Source: Epiperipatus broadwayi (Eukaryota; Onychophora; Udeonychophora; Euonychophora; Peripatidae). Taken from it: a stretch of 64,000 nucleotides of DNA. The stretch is taken from positions 3,906,001-3,970,000 of the forward strand of contig JAQFVV010006310.1 in assembly GCA_028023455.1 (NCBI GenBank). The letters run 5' to 3'. Shown here in pieces: positions 1 to 12,666 of the stretch (the first letter of the stretch is position 1; each line of letters begins with the position of its first letter). Under the pieces are notes generated by a model, which saw nothing but the letters and a program-made list of their open reading frames with translations, was not told the DNA's origin and did no database searches. A program made the translations under genes and the position numbers.

Positions 1-1898
1 GAATCATTGAATATTTGTAATTTTTTCTGCATATTATTTGAATGAAAAGATGGCATATATTATTTATTCGTTTGCAAATAAGTAAATGAATCATTTAGCT
101 GGCATATATTGGACTATTTTAAAATTGTAAACATTAGAATAAAATATCTGCTTATTCATTTGTTTATAATAATAATATATTGTAATAATAAAATTTACAT
201 ACTCCCATTATGAACATAGTAAATTATTTACATATCTACTTACACACTTATAAACATGTATAGCACATGCATAGCGTGTAAAACCCTTCTTATGTAAATT
301 ACATATGAACACTGTGCTAGTAAATTAAATAGAAAGTTACAAATAAGAAGTGCATATCTTAACTATTTCAAAAATTACACTTCCTAATGGTTATAACTGA
401 AGAAGATTAGCAAGCTATTTTGTAATCATTCAAAATTTATTTTTTATTTCATTTATTTTAATAAATTATAATTTCAAAATAATTTATTTAAAAGTGATAA
501 TTTGAAACTGAGCATACAAAAAGTTATGTTATTTAGCAATTTTATTTATATAAAGATTTTTTTTTTTTCCAGATATCAAATAACAGTATAATTTTCTTTT
601 TGTATGTTATGTACAGTATAAGTTTTTTTTTTTAACAGAACAGGTTATTATTATGTTACAAAAAGGATTTAAAAATAAATAAAAATTTTAACTCAATTGA
701 ACATCTGGGAAGGGTTTACTCAAATATTCTTTGGTAGTTATTATGTTAATTGAATAAAATCTGATTTTTTTAATGTTTCACTAAAATTGATTTTTTCTTA
801 TTAAAACAATTTTGACTTATAAAAAATACTTTTATTCCTTTTCCTAATACTTTCTGTTTACATAACTGAAAATTCAATTATGCAACAAATTGAATTTCAT
901 TAGCCATTTTATAATAAAATTAAAACCAATTCTTTCATTACATATTAATGAAATAATTATCACAATTATTAAAAATAAAACAATAGCAAATTATCAATGA
1001 GGTCCAAATATTTTGGTTATTTCCATTGACAATATCTTTTGTCTATAAGGCCCTAATCATGAGCAGGCAAAAAATTCAGTAGGACAACTAAAATCTAATC
1101 AGCATTTTAAAATTCTTAATAATTTAATTATGTTATGCATCTAAAATCCTTTATCCAAAATGATCATAAAAAAAATTATATACAGTGACACATTTGTAAA
1201 ATGCAGATATAACTCCTATATAAATATAGAATTTGTTTACAAGGAAAAATAAATAAATACATGTCTAAGATTTTTATCAACATATTTATATTTAAGGTCA
1301 GTAAATATCTACCAAATCAAGGCTAAAGAAAGAGCTGATTAAAAAAAAACAACTTTTGTTTACTTCTAAACAAGAAGTCATTAGTAATTATTAAAATTTG
1401 ATGAAATTGCTTTTGTAAAGAGATGATTATTTACATTCAAAATATCCAAAGGCAATTTATTAATTTAACATTCCAATTTAAATAAAATATTAATGACAAG
1501 TGATCCCATGTAAATCAGAAAAAAATTGTGTGGAAAGAACATATAAAATAATTTTTCATTAGGATTTTATCTTATTCTAACAAATTTTGGACTGTGGAAA
1601 CAAAGTTAAAATGCTACTTTAAAAAAAATAAATTTCACAAATTATATAATTTTAAATGGATTTCATAAGTAATTTTTTTATTCATATACTTTGCATAAGG
1701 TTAACTCATACTGAATTGTTTTCTGTCATCTGAATTTTAATCAACTCAACAAAAACTTCAAAGTATTTAAAATGTTTTGAATTTTAAAGCAAGGATGGAT
1801 TCATGGAAGAGAGATAATACCATTCACTTTAATTAAATTCAGCATCCTCACATTAATAAATTGGTTGGGTTACATATCTGAAAACAGCTTTATTAAAT
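1..1898. other. AT-rich intergenic or intronic stretch, nothing recognised
   Basis: Very AT-rich sequence with many short A and T runs. I see no conserved coding frame, no splice-bounded exon resembling the ENT gene and no transposon ends. The missing last ENT exon would be expected on the minus strand below position 6105, but I could not identify it here. Confidence 0.5.
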
Positions 1899-2620
1899 AA
1901 CAATATAACTATTTGTCTGAAGGTTTGTAATGATGGAATATTATAAGATGTGATATGTCGGACTATTTCCATCATGTATGAGTGAATATTGAATGTATAG
2001 AAAATTTTAAACTTTATTTAAACTTTCCAAATACAAACAATTTGTTAGTAATAACACACAAATAGACAATACAGGTTAGTAATTATATAACTTTTCGAAT
2101 AGTATTATTTCCCACTCTTCTTAAGGGGTTTGCTAGCCTATATGCATAGTGATAATATTCGCTTAGAAGTTGAACTCGCACCTTTAGATTCTTGAATTTA
2201 AGGCAAACACTCTACCAACTGCCTTTGACAGAATAGCTCAGTTGGTAGAGTGTTTGCCTTAAATTCAATATTCAAGAATCTAAAGGTGCGAGTTCAACCT
2301 CTAACCGAAGAATATTGTCACTGTGCATATAGCTAGGTTGGTTGAGTGTTTGCATTAAATTCAATATTCAAGAATCTAAAGGTGCGAGTTCAACTTCTAA
2401 GTGAATATTGTCACTGTGCATATAGGCCAGCAACACTTGAAGAAGAGTGGAGAATAATACTACTCGAAATGTTGTGAAATTACTAACCTGCATTGTCTAT
2501 TTGTGTGTTATTACTAACAAGTTGTATATGGAAAGTTTAAATAAAGTTTAAAATTTTCTATACATTCACTCATAAATGATGGAAATAGTCCAACATATCA
2601 CATCTAACAATATAACTATT
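1899..2620. mobile_element. Head-to-head tRNA-type SINE pair with 16-bp target duplication
   Basis: Two copies of the same tRNA-headed short element face away from each other, forming a long inverted repeat (about 1946-2228 against 2227-2605). The same 16-bp sequence, taaca-atataactatt, occurs at 1898-1913 and 2605-2620, immediately outside the pair. This suggests the dimer entered as one unit. The shared tail carries the motif gtctatttgtgtgttattac in both arms. The plus arm has an extra, degraded copy of the head at about 2335-2400. Inverted repeat, head motifs and flanking repeat are seen directly; retrotransposition as a dimer is inference. Confidence 0.7.
2227..2306 (+). promoter_or_regulatory. 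tRNA-like SINE head with pol III A and B boxes
   Basis: TAGCTCAGTTGG at 2234-2245 fits the A box and D arm of a tRNA. AGTTCAACCT at 2291-2300 fits the B box and T loop with one mismatch. The anticodon-arm region is longer than in a true tRNA and the acceptor stem does not pair, so this is a SINE promoter rather than a functional tRNA. A minus-strand copy lies at about 2166-2228. Confidence 0.65.
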
Positions 2621-3753
2621 CCTATTTATTCTAATAATACTGTATTAAAATTTTAAAAAAAATAATGAAAAAATACTATAAATTTTAAATTATTTTATAA
2701 TTATAATGAAAATAATTGTTGGTGTTACAACTTAATTTAGATATTTGTATAAAAATTTGATATTGAAGTTTAAAGCAATAATGATGATATTTTATTAAAT
2801 GACATACAATTATATTTGTGAATCAAATTAAATTCATCCTATGCTAGTGAGTTCTAATATTTTTCTTAAAAAATAATTTTCCAAAAACTTGAAATAAATT
2901 TCTTGCTCTATCAGCAATTTAAAACATTTTTAAATATGTCTATATTCATTTTTTTTTTATTGCTCATAAAATCATTTTTAGCTGGGTTAATTTGTTATTT
3001 ATAAAATCATTTCATAAATGTGTCATTATTGGTTGTATTTAAACTTCTTAGCTTTATTAATAAAATCGAATGATAGTAATAAATATTTGATTAAGAACCG
3101 AATTCAACTTATTTAAGCACTTCTCATTTGGGTAATTACTTCCGCTTTGCAATTAAATATTTATGATAAAAATTTTCTATTGACAAATTTGAACATTATT
3201 TTTATGTTAAACTAAAACTATATATACTTATAACAATGCTTCTTCCACAGGGAAAATTATTAGGAATGTTAAATAAACTATTTGTCTTTGTAAAAGACGT
3301 GTAGCAAATGCATTAGTTTATATTTAATGTTTTTAATATTTCCTTTGCGTAAGGAGCATTTTCTATAATAGCATATAGTTCATTCCATTTCAGCAATAGT
3401 TTTCATAGCCTATTACTTTTGTTTATAAATATCTTTTATAAATGTTGTGTGTTCAACTTTAAAAAGATTCACGATTGGGTGTTAAATAAACAATCTAATC
3501 ATGAACCTATGACATGGATTATGCATGCATAATAACATTCTAAGTTTAACCCTAAATTTTGAAGTACCAGAAATGAATAACCTTGAATTTGATATATTTT
3601 ACTGAAATCATTCAGTTTATTCTCTTGGAAATCATTGTCTAAAAATATTTCAAAATAGAAAAAAAATGTTTATCTTTCTAATTCAGGCAATTATGTAAAA
3701 ACATTATTTTTGTTATTTATAATATTTTAAATTAACAATTATGTTTGCTTATA
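2621..3753. other. AT-rich non-coding stretch, nothing recognised
   Basis: Low-complexity AT-rich sequence between the SINE pair and the 3759 element. No coding frame, exon or transposon end was recognised. Confidence 0.5.
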
Positions 3754-3758
3754 TATAT

Positions 3759-5792
3759 TGTAACGATCCGGAGAATGCTACCTAATGTGATCTGCACTAC
3801 AGGGTGCCATCTAGGCATTTGAACCTAGAAAAATTTATAAAGTAGGCAGATACGCGCTGTTAAGATTCCACTTTATTTAAATATTCAGATCGTTAGCCCA
3901 AGTCACTAGCTCAGTGGAGATGCAGAGATAAAAATCTATATCTTAATTTATATCTTAAATATAAATAAATAAAAGCCACTGCCAGAAATTAACACATAAA
4001 AATATTTATTTACGCACATATAAAATAACATTTAAATTTTGAGGAATAAATTCAACATTTTAGATTTTTCTATTAATCTTTAGTTTTACATTTAAGTAAA
4101 TTACAACCATGAGTTTAATATTTATTTAGTGAGTCGAGTATGAATAGACTACATAGATCTGCATTTGAAAAGAAAATATTCTTCCCTGATTTGACCTTAG
4201 GCAACAAATTTCGCAATCAAACCGGTGCCAATCCATCTGATACATTTATGTATTCAATATAGCATGAAAATACGACAACACAAAATACTATACTGTCAGG
4301 AATGTACATCTGAACAGCAAGTAGAATTAGAGAAGACATTGTCTCTCCACCAACAGGAATGTCACATCTGTTGGCGAGTAGAACAATAAACATAAAACTC
4401 CATAGGAATGGACTGCGGTCCTTTGCCATCTTACAAACCCATCCATAGGCAAACAGAAGGTGTGTGGCATATATCTATAATCCTGCCCATAGCGGATCTC
4501 ATACTACATCTACAATTACACAAATATATCCAATCCATTGAACCAATTCAACTACGAAATAAATAACCTAAGATTACCCTCCCTTAATATAACTTTACAA
4601 AACTATATAGCCATTCACGCCCGACTTAAATTTAACATTTAAATACGTTCGCACAGATTATTTTTATACAATTTGTTTTATAATGTCGAGTATAGATCGG
4701 CTGCACAGATTCCACGGTCAAAAACATTCCAAATTAAACACAACCGATCAAAATACAAAGTCAATCGATAACGTCAATTGCTGAGGGAATACAGGAGACC
4801 CTTTGGTGTTCATCATAAGACACCGCAGTGACATTGTTGACTTATATGTTCTAATCGACTGTGAAAACCACAACATAATCAACCGCTAACGAATCTATGC
4901 AACGTCTATACCCAACTTAAATGTAATGCATTTAATAATTTCTACAATAAATATTATTACAAATAAAAATAATAAAATGGAAATGATTTTAGCAAAACTT
5001 AACTATATAAATTTAAACAATCAATTATTAATTTGAAAATCAAATAAGAGTTCATTTTAAAATTTAAATTAGCTGAATCTTTAAAAAAAACAATGACGAA
5101 AGTTCTTAATTACTTTTTTTTGTTGTTGTTAATTTGTAAAGTTCATAGCTCACGGTAGAAGAGTCCAGGTTTCTGCTTTTAATTCCCGCGACGCCTCCAT
5201 TGGAAGATAATGTTCTGGAGATGGCAATAGCTGGTTCAAGGTATCACAGTCTTTTCATTTTTTTTTTTTTAAATAGAGAGTGTGGTATGTGCGTCCTACC
5301 ACATCTCTCAAACACAAAATGCTGGAACTGTCAGAAAAAACTGTATTTCCCTTTTTATATTATCCACACGGATTCAATCAACAAAACGTCACTAATCCAT
5401 CACTTTCGTTAGGGTCCGAGCCAAGGCTTAGTGCTTCCATTGGTCAAGCTAATTTCTCTTTATTTTCTTATCTATCTTTCATCAGATCATTTTAATTATA
5501 CAAGAGCCCAAGGGCCAGTTTGGTTTTCGATAATTCATAAACAATCATTTCCATTTACAGATTACATTAATTAATACCTGTTTTTATTTTTAAATCTTGT
5601 ACTTTTTTATAAAAAAGTACGTTCAAATACTTGTTTTTTTTAAAAAAAAATATTTTTAAAGTTTGGCCTCTGTGCGAATGTATATACGTTTAACAAACAT
5701 TTTAATTTTAGCGTTTCGTTTTTTACTTTTATTTGCGAACTTTTAAGTTTTTAATTTAAATTAATGTAACGACATATTTATATATCGTTACA
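3759..5792. mobile_element. Candidate solo LTR or foldback element, TGTAACG...CGTTACA
   Basis: The segment opens with TGTAACGATCCGG and closes with TATATCGTTACA, giving a short terminal inverted repeat with TG...CA ends as in many LTRs. It is flanked by AT dinucleotide runs, so a 4-bp duplication (atat) is possible but not decisive. The interior is richer in GC than its surroundings and has no pol-like frame; the small frames at about 4217-4429 and 5200-5495 match nothing I recognise. A solo LTR or a non-autonomous element are both possible. No second copy in this window proves the boundaries. Confidence 0.35.
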
Positions 5793-6104
5793 ATATATAT
5801 ATAAGTCAAATAGTTGAATAAGTGTAACACCCCATTCCAATTCACATTAGTTGAATCAACAAAATTGTGCAGGAATAGAGGCATATATCCAAGATCATTT
5901 TTTCTTGACATGTAATGGGAGACAAATATTAGTCTTCTAATTATATTTAATGCATTCTAATTAATTATTCAAAGTGCAAAATGAATTTTTTAACTGTAGC
6001 AAAAATAATTATTGAATAGTTGTATATTTTTAGCCAAATAAATAATGAGATTATGAAATTTAAATTATTTATAAATAGATAATAAAAAATAATTTTTCAC
6101 TTAC

Positions 6105-6301
6105 CCTGGAGCATACATCATACAGAGACTTGCAAAATAACCATTAGTTAATGACATCACTGCTACCAGAATAATGTATATCCAGTCATTGGTAATCAAT
6201 ACCGGTATTGTGCGATTTTTAGGATCATAATTGCAAAAAAGGAAAGCGGGAATCAAAAGAGTCCTTACAACAATAGGAATCCATACCCAACGCGGACCAG
6301 G
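6105..6301 (-). CDS. ENT nucleoside transporter, exon f (C-terminal membrane segments)
   Basis: Minus-strand exon of 197 bp with a cag acceptor just above 6301 and a gtaag donor below 6105. It enters in phase 0 and leaves two bases into a codon. It encodes PGPRW..., then RTLLIPAFLFCNY, a charged loop, and SLTNGYFASLCMMYAPG. These match the RxxFIPLFLxCNY and LSNGYLxSLxMxYxP signatures of equilibrative nucleoside transporters, covering about the ninth and tenth membrane segments. ENTs move nucleosides down their gradient across the plasma or lysosomal membrane. It joins in frame to the exon at 21798-21883. The following exon, expected to carry the last membrane segment, was not found in 1-6104. 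Confidence 0.92.
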
Positions 6302-7859
6302 CTGAAACATAAGTAAAATACTCTTAATATATTTTTTAACTATTAAGTCATTAATACATAAATCATACAGGTTTAATTTTATTTGTTTCAACAATTAGTA
6401 CTTTATGGTTTAGTGCACTATTGATGATCAATGTTAAGTTTTCATGATTTTAAGGGTTATTGCAAAAATGAAAAAATAACAATATTTTATTGTATGATAT
6501 TAACAGAGCATAGAAAAAAAACCGAAATCATTACTTACACATAAGATTTCAAATAAAAAAAGTAAAACTCAGAACACAATCATTATTTCTTCAATTAAAT
6601 TTTTGGCCGAATTTCACTGAACAAGAAAATGCAGTATATAATACAAACAGCGAGATTTATTCTTGTAAAAGTCTACAACAAACTAATCAAAAAGAAGAGT
6701 GCCAAACATGCATGAGTCTAACAGTAAACGGAAGAAGATTCAATTTGATTGGATTAGATACAGGCAGTTGCCAACAGACATTTGTCAAATTGTAAATGAA
6801 TTCTATTTTCGTTTGCCAATAATAAACAAAGCCATATAACATAAGTACATTATCATATTTTTATAGTGTTATTAGACAAAACTTGTATTTATACTATTGA
6901 TGCGTAATAAAAATATAAATTTGTTTTATGTTGTCAATAATAAATGTGAATTTATTGTTACAGTTATGGAAATAAAAACACATTTCATAAAGAGTGTGAA
7001 TTCATTCATACAGTAATCCCAAACTACCATAAATTTTTCAAGAATATATTTAGCAGTTGTTTGTCTTGTGTAAACACTAACATAATTTAATAAAATAACC
7101 AAGTAAATATGATTACAAATATTTTAATAAGTTCATAGAACTATAAAACTTTTAGAAAGCAATGACTATTAAAACAAAATGTTTATAACTATATGTAAAT
7201 ACCAATTGTTATGATAATGATAGGTAACTATTGTTCATAACAAAAATGGGCATATAAAATTTATTGCAATTATCGATGTAATAATGCTGACTATGTCATA
7301 AAATAATTGTTTATCAATATTATATAAATCTGATTTGCATAAAGTTTTATGGTGTAGATATGCTTGGGGTGTTATCATGTAATTTATATATATAGAGATC
7401 TATTGTCCATATACACAACTATAATATTTTTCAATATTAATAGAAATGGGTCATTCAGTTATTATTATAGAAAGTGTGTATTTTACTGCTGACAACATAT
7501 TAATCAATGATTGTGCCATAATATCTTGCAATAGTTTGGATATGTAGGATTATATAGTCATATTCTCCCAGAAAAGTAGTACTAATATACTAACACTATA
7601 AGGCTAATAATTTGAAAATATCTGCAGATTCATTTTTAACTTTATATAGATCAGGAAATTAAATCCAAAAGAAGAACTGCATACAAAGTATCTATTCTTG
7701 AAAATCCTAAAATTTGTAACAGACCTATTAAAACATAATCTACATTTTTATCATTCACTGATTAAACATCACACAAAATTGTATAATCATGAGTATCAGA
7801 TTTTCATATCCATCCTGAAAACACATTAGCATTATTCAATGTGATATTTGCAAACATTT
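6302..7859. other. ENT intron, nothing recognised
   Basis: Start (3' side) of the 15.5-kb intron between the exons at 21798-21883 and 6105-6301. AT-rich, with no coding frame or repeat that I recognise before the repeat cluster at about 7860. Confidence 0.5.
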
Positions 7860-10770
7860 AACATAAATATTATTAGACCAATAAGCAATTTTCTTCCAAT
7901 CTGATGAAAGCCATAAATTAAATCTAATCTGGGGATATTTGGATAGAGCAATACTGGACAAAAAAATGGTTTAATTCTCTCTGCTTTAATACCATCCAGT
8001 GTGTTAGTAACCAATAGGTGCCTGATTATAAAACTTAATAAATCCTTACCCAGTGCTGCTCTATCCAAATATTCCCAGAATAGTTTCTAGCTTATGTCTT
8101 TCAACAGTGAGGAGCTTTGGGATCTAGCAGCCATTTTTTTATTTTTCTATTATATTATCAAGCTATCAATCAGTCCAAATTGAAAAACTTGTACATTTTT
8201 CCAATGTAAAATTCGAAAGCATAGTTATAATCCAATTCAGTTTTTATATATTTTGGTGATCAGTCTTTTAATAATCATAGGCATCTTTGTTCTTTAGCCA
8301 AAATGTATGTTAAACCAATGAGACATCACATATATGGCATGATCTTTGCTTTCCAAATGCAGTGTTCTAAAATACAAAAACTCCTTACTGATGAAAGCCA
8401 TAAGCTAGAAACTAATCTGGAAATATTTGAATAAGACATCACTGGATAAGTATTTATTATGTACTACCATCTAGCATCTATTGATTACTAAAGTTTATAA
8501 TAAATGATTTAAACATAGTAAGGTTGGAAGAAAATTGCTAATAGATTTCAAATTGGTGACAAAATGTGTAAGCAAAGATCATGTGATTGTTTTATAACTC
8601 AAAGGATATCTTACTGGTTTAGCATCAATTCTGGCCAAAGAATAAAGATACCTAAGGTTATTAAAAAACATCATCATAATATATAAAAACTGAACTGGAT
8701 CCAGATCTATATAACTAGGCAAGCAAATTGGCTTGGATTAAAAAAATTAAAGGTTCTTCAGTTTGCTCTACTAATAATATGACAAAAAAAAAAAGAAGAG
8801 TAAAAGATGGTTGAATAGAAAAAAGATATATTGGTTCCAAAAGATTCAAGTGCACTCTTCAAAAATATAAAAGTTCTTCATTAATGACAGTTATAAACTA
8901 GAAACCAATCTGGAAATATTTGGATAGGTCAGCATTGGATAAGGATTTATGAAGCACTGCCATCTGGCATCTGTTAATTACTAAAGCTTACAATAAATGG
9001 CATAAATGTAGTAAGACTGATAGAAAATTACTAATATATAGCAAAATGTATAACAAAGATCATGAGATGTTTTGTAGTAGTGTGATGTCTTATTTGTTTA
9101 ATACTAATTCTGGCTAATGAATAAGTGTTTAATATTATTAAAAAATTAAGGTCACTATAATATATAGTCATTGAACTGGATTCAAATCTATAGAACAATG
9201 CAAAAAAATAGGCTTGGATTGGAAAAACACAACAAAGAAGTGATAAGTGGTTGCTGGAGAAAAGGTGAACTAGATCCAAAGTCCAAGTGCACTGTGGAAA
9301 AATTCTCATGGATGATAATCATAAGGAAAAAACAATTTGGATAGGACAGTACTGAATAAAAATTTATTCAGCAATATCACTTGGCATCTATGTAATAAGA
9401 TTAAAAGAAAATTGCTAATAGATATCAAAGTGTGTAAGCAAAGATCATATGATATCTTATTTGTTTAATATCAATTCTGGCCAAAGAATAAAGGGCTTAA
9501 AACTATTAAAAACTGAATTCAATATAATATACATCTGGGTCTCGTTTTATGCGGTAGATAGGTTCCTCAGAAAACGCGCACAAAAGAAATCGCACAAAAA
9601 TAGACTTAACTTACTTTGAAAAATGGGGGATAGGGGTTGTAATTTTCAGAAATCGCATAAAAGCAAAGCAACATAAAGGTTACTTTAAAATTCACATTAA
9701 GAAAATAAGCAAATAAAGTATGACTAATAAAAAATTTCAAATATTTGAAAAAAATTAATACAAGACAAACTTTTTTACTTTTTTTATTAACTACAGTATT
9801 TAATTTTACATTTTTTCATATATATTTTAATCATTACCGCTATTTGACAATATGAGTTCGTTTGTGAACTTAAGAAATCAGATTCATCATGTGACATACA
9901 ACTAGTGCCACTTTCCGTCTTGAGCAGTGTTAATAGTTTTTTGTTTCTATATAAAAAAAATGAGATCGCAATCAAAACAAAAAGATTATACATTATCATT
10001 AGAAAGATTATTTTCAGTTTATAAAATCAATAAAATCTTCATTATTATTTATTTTAAAAATCTAAAAAATTATTTATTTCTGTTATAATTAACAAAATAC
10101 GTTTTAAAAGTTTAAAATTTTTGAATATTTATTGCGATATTTTTATATGTAAATATAAATCTATTATTATTATTTACTCATTAGTATAAGTAGGTTATTT
10201 ACATATAAGCTAAGATTTTAAATACAGCTTCAGGCAATACTTACGTTAGCTGCTAATATAATGTTATATTTTTGAAAAAAAAAAAAGTATTTGAAGTCAA
10301 AATAAGTTATTAATAATTTAAATTTCTTGATATTTAATAAATATAGTGAAATATGAAATATATTAAGAAGAAATATGAATCACATAATTTCAAAATCGCA
10401 TTAAAATAATCCGCATAAAACGAGAACCAGATGTATATAAAAACTGAACTGGATTCAAATCTATATAACTAAGTAAGAAAATTGGCTTGGATTAAAAAAA
10501 TGTACAGTTTTTTTTATAATTTGGAATGGTAAAAAGGGGATGATAGAAAAAAGATGCATTAGATCCAAAAGAGCCAAGTGCACTGATCAAAAAACTGAAA
10601 CCTTCTCACTGATAATAGTCTTAAGTTAAAAACTAGGTCTAGTGATATTTGGAAAAAATCATACTAGATTAGGATTTATTAATCACTATTATCTGGCCTC
10701 TATTGGTTAGTAAAGCTTACAATAAATACATAAATGTGAGATTGGAAAAAAAAAAGTTGTAGATAATACA
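7860..10770. repeat. Tandem cluster of a ~0.5-kb interspersed repeat
   Basis: Related units start near 8381, 8874, 9304 and 10603. Each carries the order cc(a/c)aagtgcac..., tcact/tcattgatga, gaaac(t)a.tctgg, atatttggata, ctggcatct.ttgattactaa. The first two are 493 bp apart; later units are shorter. At 7890-8110 two partial units lie in opposite orientation. The third unit is split by the TA-flanked element at 9532-10433. The same family occurs as single copies at 13384-13777 (plus) and 56860-57414 (minus). Units are clearly diverged, so the array is old. Confidence 0.7.
9532..10433. mobile_element. Non-autonomous TA-flanked DNA element, copy A
   Basis: Begins CATCTGGGTCTCGTTTTATG and ends with the inverted form (cataaaacgagaaccagatg). 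TA flanks both ends (9530-9531 and 10434-10435). Length is 902 bp. No transposase frame is visible. The TA target and the inverted ends fit the Tc1/mariner/pogo group (established for that group; assignment here is inference). It interrupts a repeat unit whose two halves continue on each side. A second copy lies at 31044-31898 with matching ends and interior. Confidence 0.8.
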
Positions 10771-10926
10771 AATTGTTCTAACTAGTATAGAAAGAATTCA
10801 AAAGAAAGTTAAATATCTAAACAGCTTAAAAATATGTATGTTCAAAAGCAATTCTCTTAGTTGGGACAAAAAAAGAAGATAGAATCAGCAATATTTAGAT
10901 CATGTGACATTATTATGGGAATACAG

Positions 10927-12658
10927 AGTAATCATCTGAAATCTGGACACGACCGCTTGAGGCATTGCTTATGTGTACAAAACACATAAAAATGCCATTT
11001 CTACAGCCGGCCTTACGGCTAATACAACATTTAATATTGTATTAGCCCATTATGGCAGGCCGTTTTACATGACGCACAAAAATATTATGGCCCGTTTTGT
11101 GCTTCGGAACTATTTACGCGTATTTGTTCTATTCATAGCTGATTACCGTATCGCTTGAGGGTGTTTGAATTTCAAGTCGGTATAACTTTTCAAATCTCCG
11201 TAATAGAGTAATGTCATTTCTATTTAAATAATGTTGTTAATTACTAATAATTGTCATATGGTCCCCACCCTTCCCTAAAAAAATGTTAATATGTAAAAAA
11301 TGGGCAAAGTGTATGTTCGAACACGCTTCGACAAAGCTCACGCGCTAAGTCATGTTTCAGCATGGAAAATATACGAGACCACTAAAAGGTCTGAGAAGAA
11401 CGTGCAATTTTTAAACTTTTCTTCAGAATTGCCGAGTACAGAAAGTGTGTGAGATTGTGTCCTTTTTTTCAGGCACATAATGTCCACTTTTTATTACAGC
11501 AATAAAATAATAAATAATTTTAAAAAAGTCCAAAGTTTGTGTTTTTTTTTTGCTCATTTCATTAGAAATTGACAAGTATTTGGATTATATTTTTTGCAGC
11601 GGGGTTAAAATAAATGACTATTTTTGTTGACTTTTTGTTAATAATAACAAAGTACGAAATCCCCCCCCCCCCCCAAAAAAAAGCAGTTTATTGTAGAACG
11701 CCAAAAAAAAAAAAAAAAAAGGGTAATTCAAACGAAATATAAATCAAAGTAAAAAGTGAGAAAAAGTTGTTGAAAAAAAAAAAGTAAATTATTGACTTTT
11801 TGTTACAATTCTTTTTCCGAGTGTGGGGGTTTTAAAACAATTTTTTATCCCCCAAAAACACAAAAGTTACTTTTTATTTAATAAGAAGAAAAACAATTTG
11901 GTCAAGCAAAAAAAAAAAAAGGTTGAATAAATTCGAAATAATACCCAAATAATTGCATTATATTTTTTCATCAGGGTTAAAACAAGTGGGGTTCAAATAA
12001 ATGACTATTTTTGTTTACTTTTTGTTAAGAATAACAGTACGAAAGCCCCCCCCAAAAAAAAAGCTGTTTATTGTAGAAGCAAAAAAAAAAAAAGCTAATT
12101 CAAACGAAATATAAATAAAAGTAAAAAGTGAAAAAAAGTTGTTTAAAAAAAAAAGTAAAATTATTGACTTTATGTTACAATTATTGATCCGAGGGTGGGG
12201 ATTTCAAAACAACTTTTGAACCCCCAACAACACAAAAGTTAGTTTTGATTTAATAATAAGAAGAAAAACAATTTAGTCAAGCAAAAAAAAAAAAGGTAGA
12301 ACAAAGTCGAAACAAGTCCCAAATAATTATCCCATTATATTTTTTCGGCGTGGTTAAAACAAGTTTTTTCGTCGTGAAACAGTCCAAAGTTTTAATTAAA
12401 ATTCAAAAAATTAAATTACCAAGATTTGTTGGATAAAGAAAAATATCAGGTTAAAAAAAAAAAAACAACAAAAATGAATATAAAAATTTGTTTAATAAAA
12501 AAAGAAATCATGTTGTAAATGAAATAAAAAATTTGTTTAATCAAAAAAAAAAAACGTATAAAAAAAAAAGTTGTGGCAACCCGGTAATGTTATATTTGAT
12601 TGATTTTTGTATAGCATCAATGCCCCAAGCGGCCTTGCCCGGATTTCAGATGATTACC
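10927..12658. mobile_element. 1.7-kb DNA element with ~45-bp inverted ends and 8-bp TSD
   Basis: The left end agtaatcatctgaaatctgg and the right end, read inverted, ggtaatcatctgaaatccgg match over about 45 bp, extending to the shared ccgcttg(a/g)ggcattg. GAATACAG is duplicated at 10919-10926 and 12659-12666. An 8-bp duplication fits hAT, P or Merlin-type cut-and-paste elements; the superfamily is not settled by what I see. The interior has no transposase, but it has a short hairpin (ggctaatacaa...ttgtattagcc, about 11011-11047) and two long tandem repeats with homopolymer runs. Confidence 0.82.
11609..12375. repeat. Two-copy 387-bp tandem repeat with homopolymer runs
   Basis: Two copies start at about 11611 and 11998 with taaatgactatttttgtt. 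Each continues through ctttttgtta, a C run followed by an A run, gtttattgtagaa, an A run, aattcaaacgaaatataaat, and agaagaaaaacaattt. The C run is about 14-15 long in the first copy and 7 in the second. The repeat lies inside the element at 10927-12658. It has no coding frame. Confidence 0.8.
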
Positions 12659-12666
12659 GAATACAG

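Noticed and set aside
2166-2306. Functional tRNA gene
   Set aside because: A and B boxes are present, but the anticodon arm is too long and the acceptor stem does not pair; it belongs to a SINE.
9031-9999. Minus-strand frames of 70-92 codons
   Set aside because: They fall in the tandem repeat cluster and the TA element, and their composition fits chance translation of AT-rich repeats.
11661-11717. Telomere- or G-quadruplex-type functional element
   Set aside because: The C and A runs vary in length between the two repeat copies and look like slippage-prone homopolymers.
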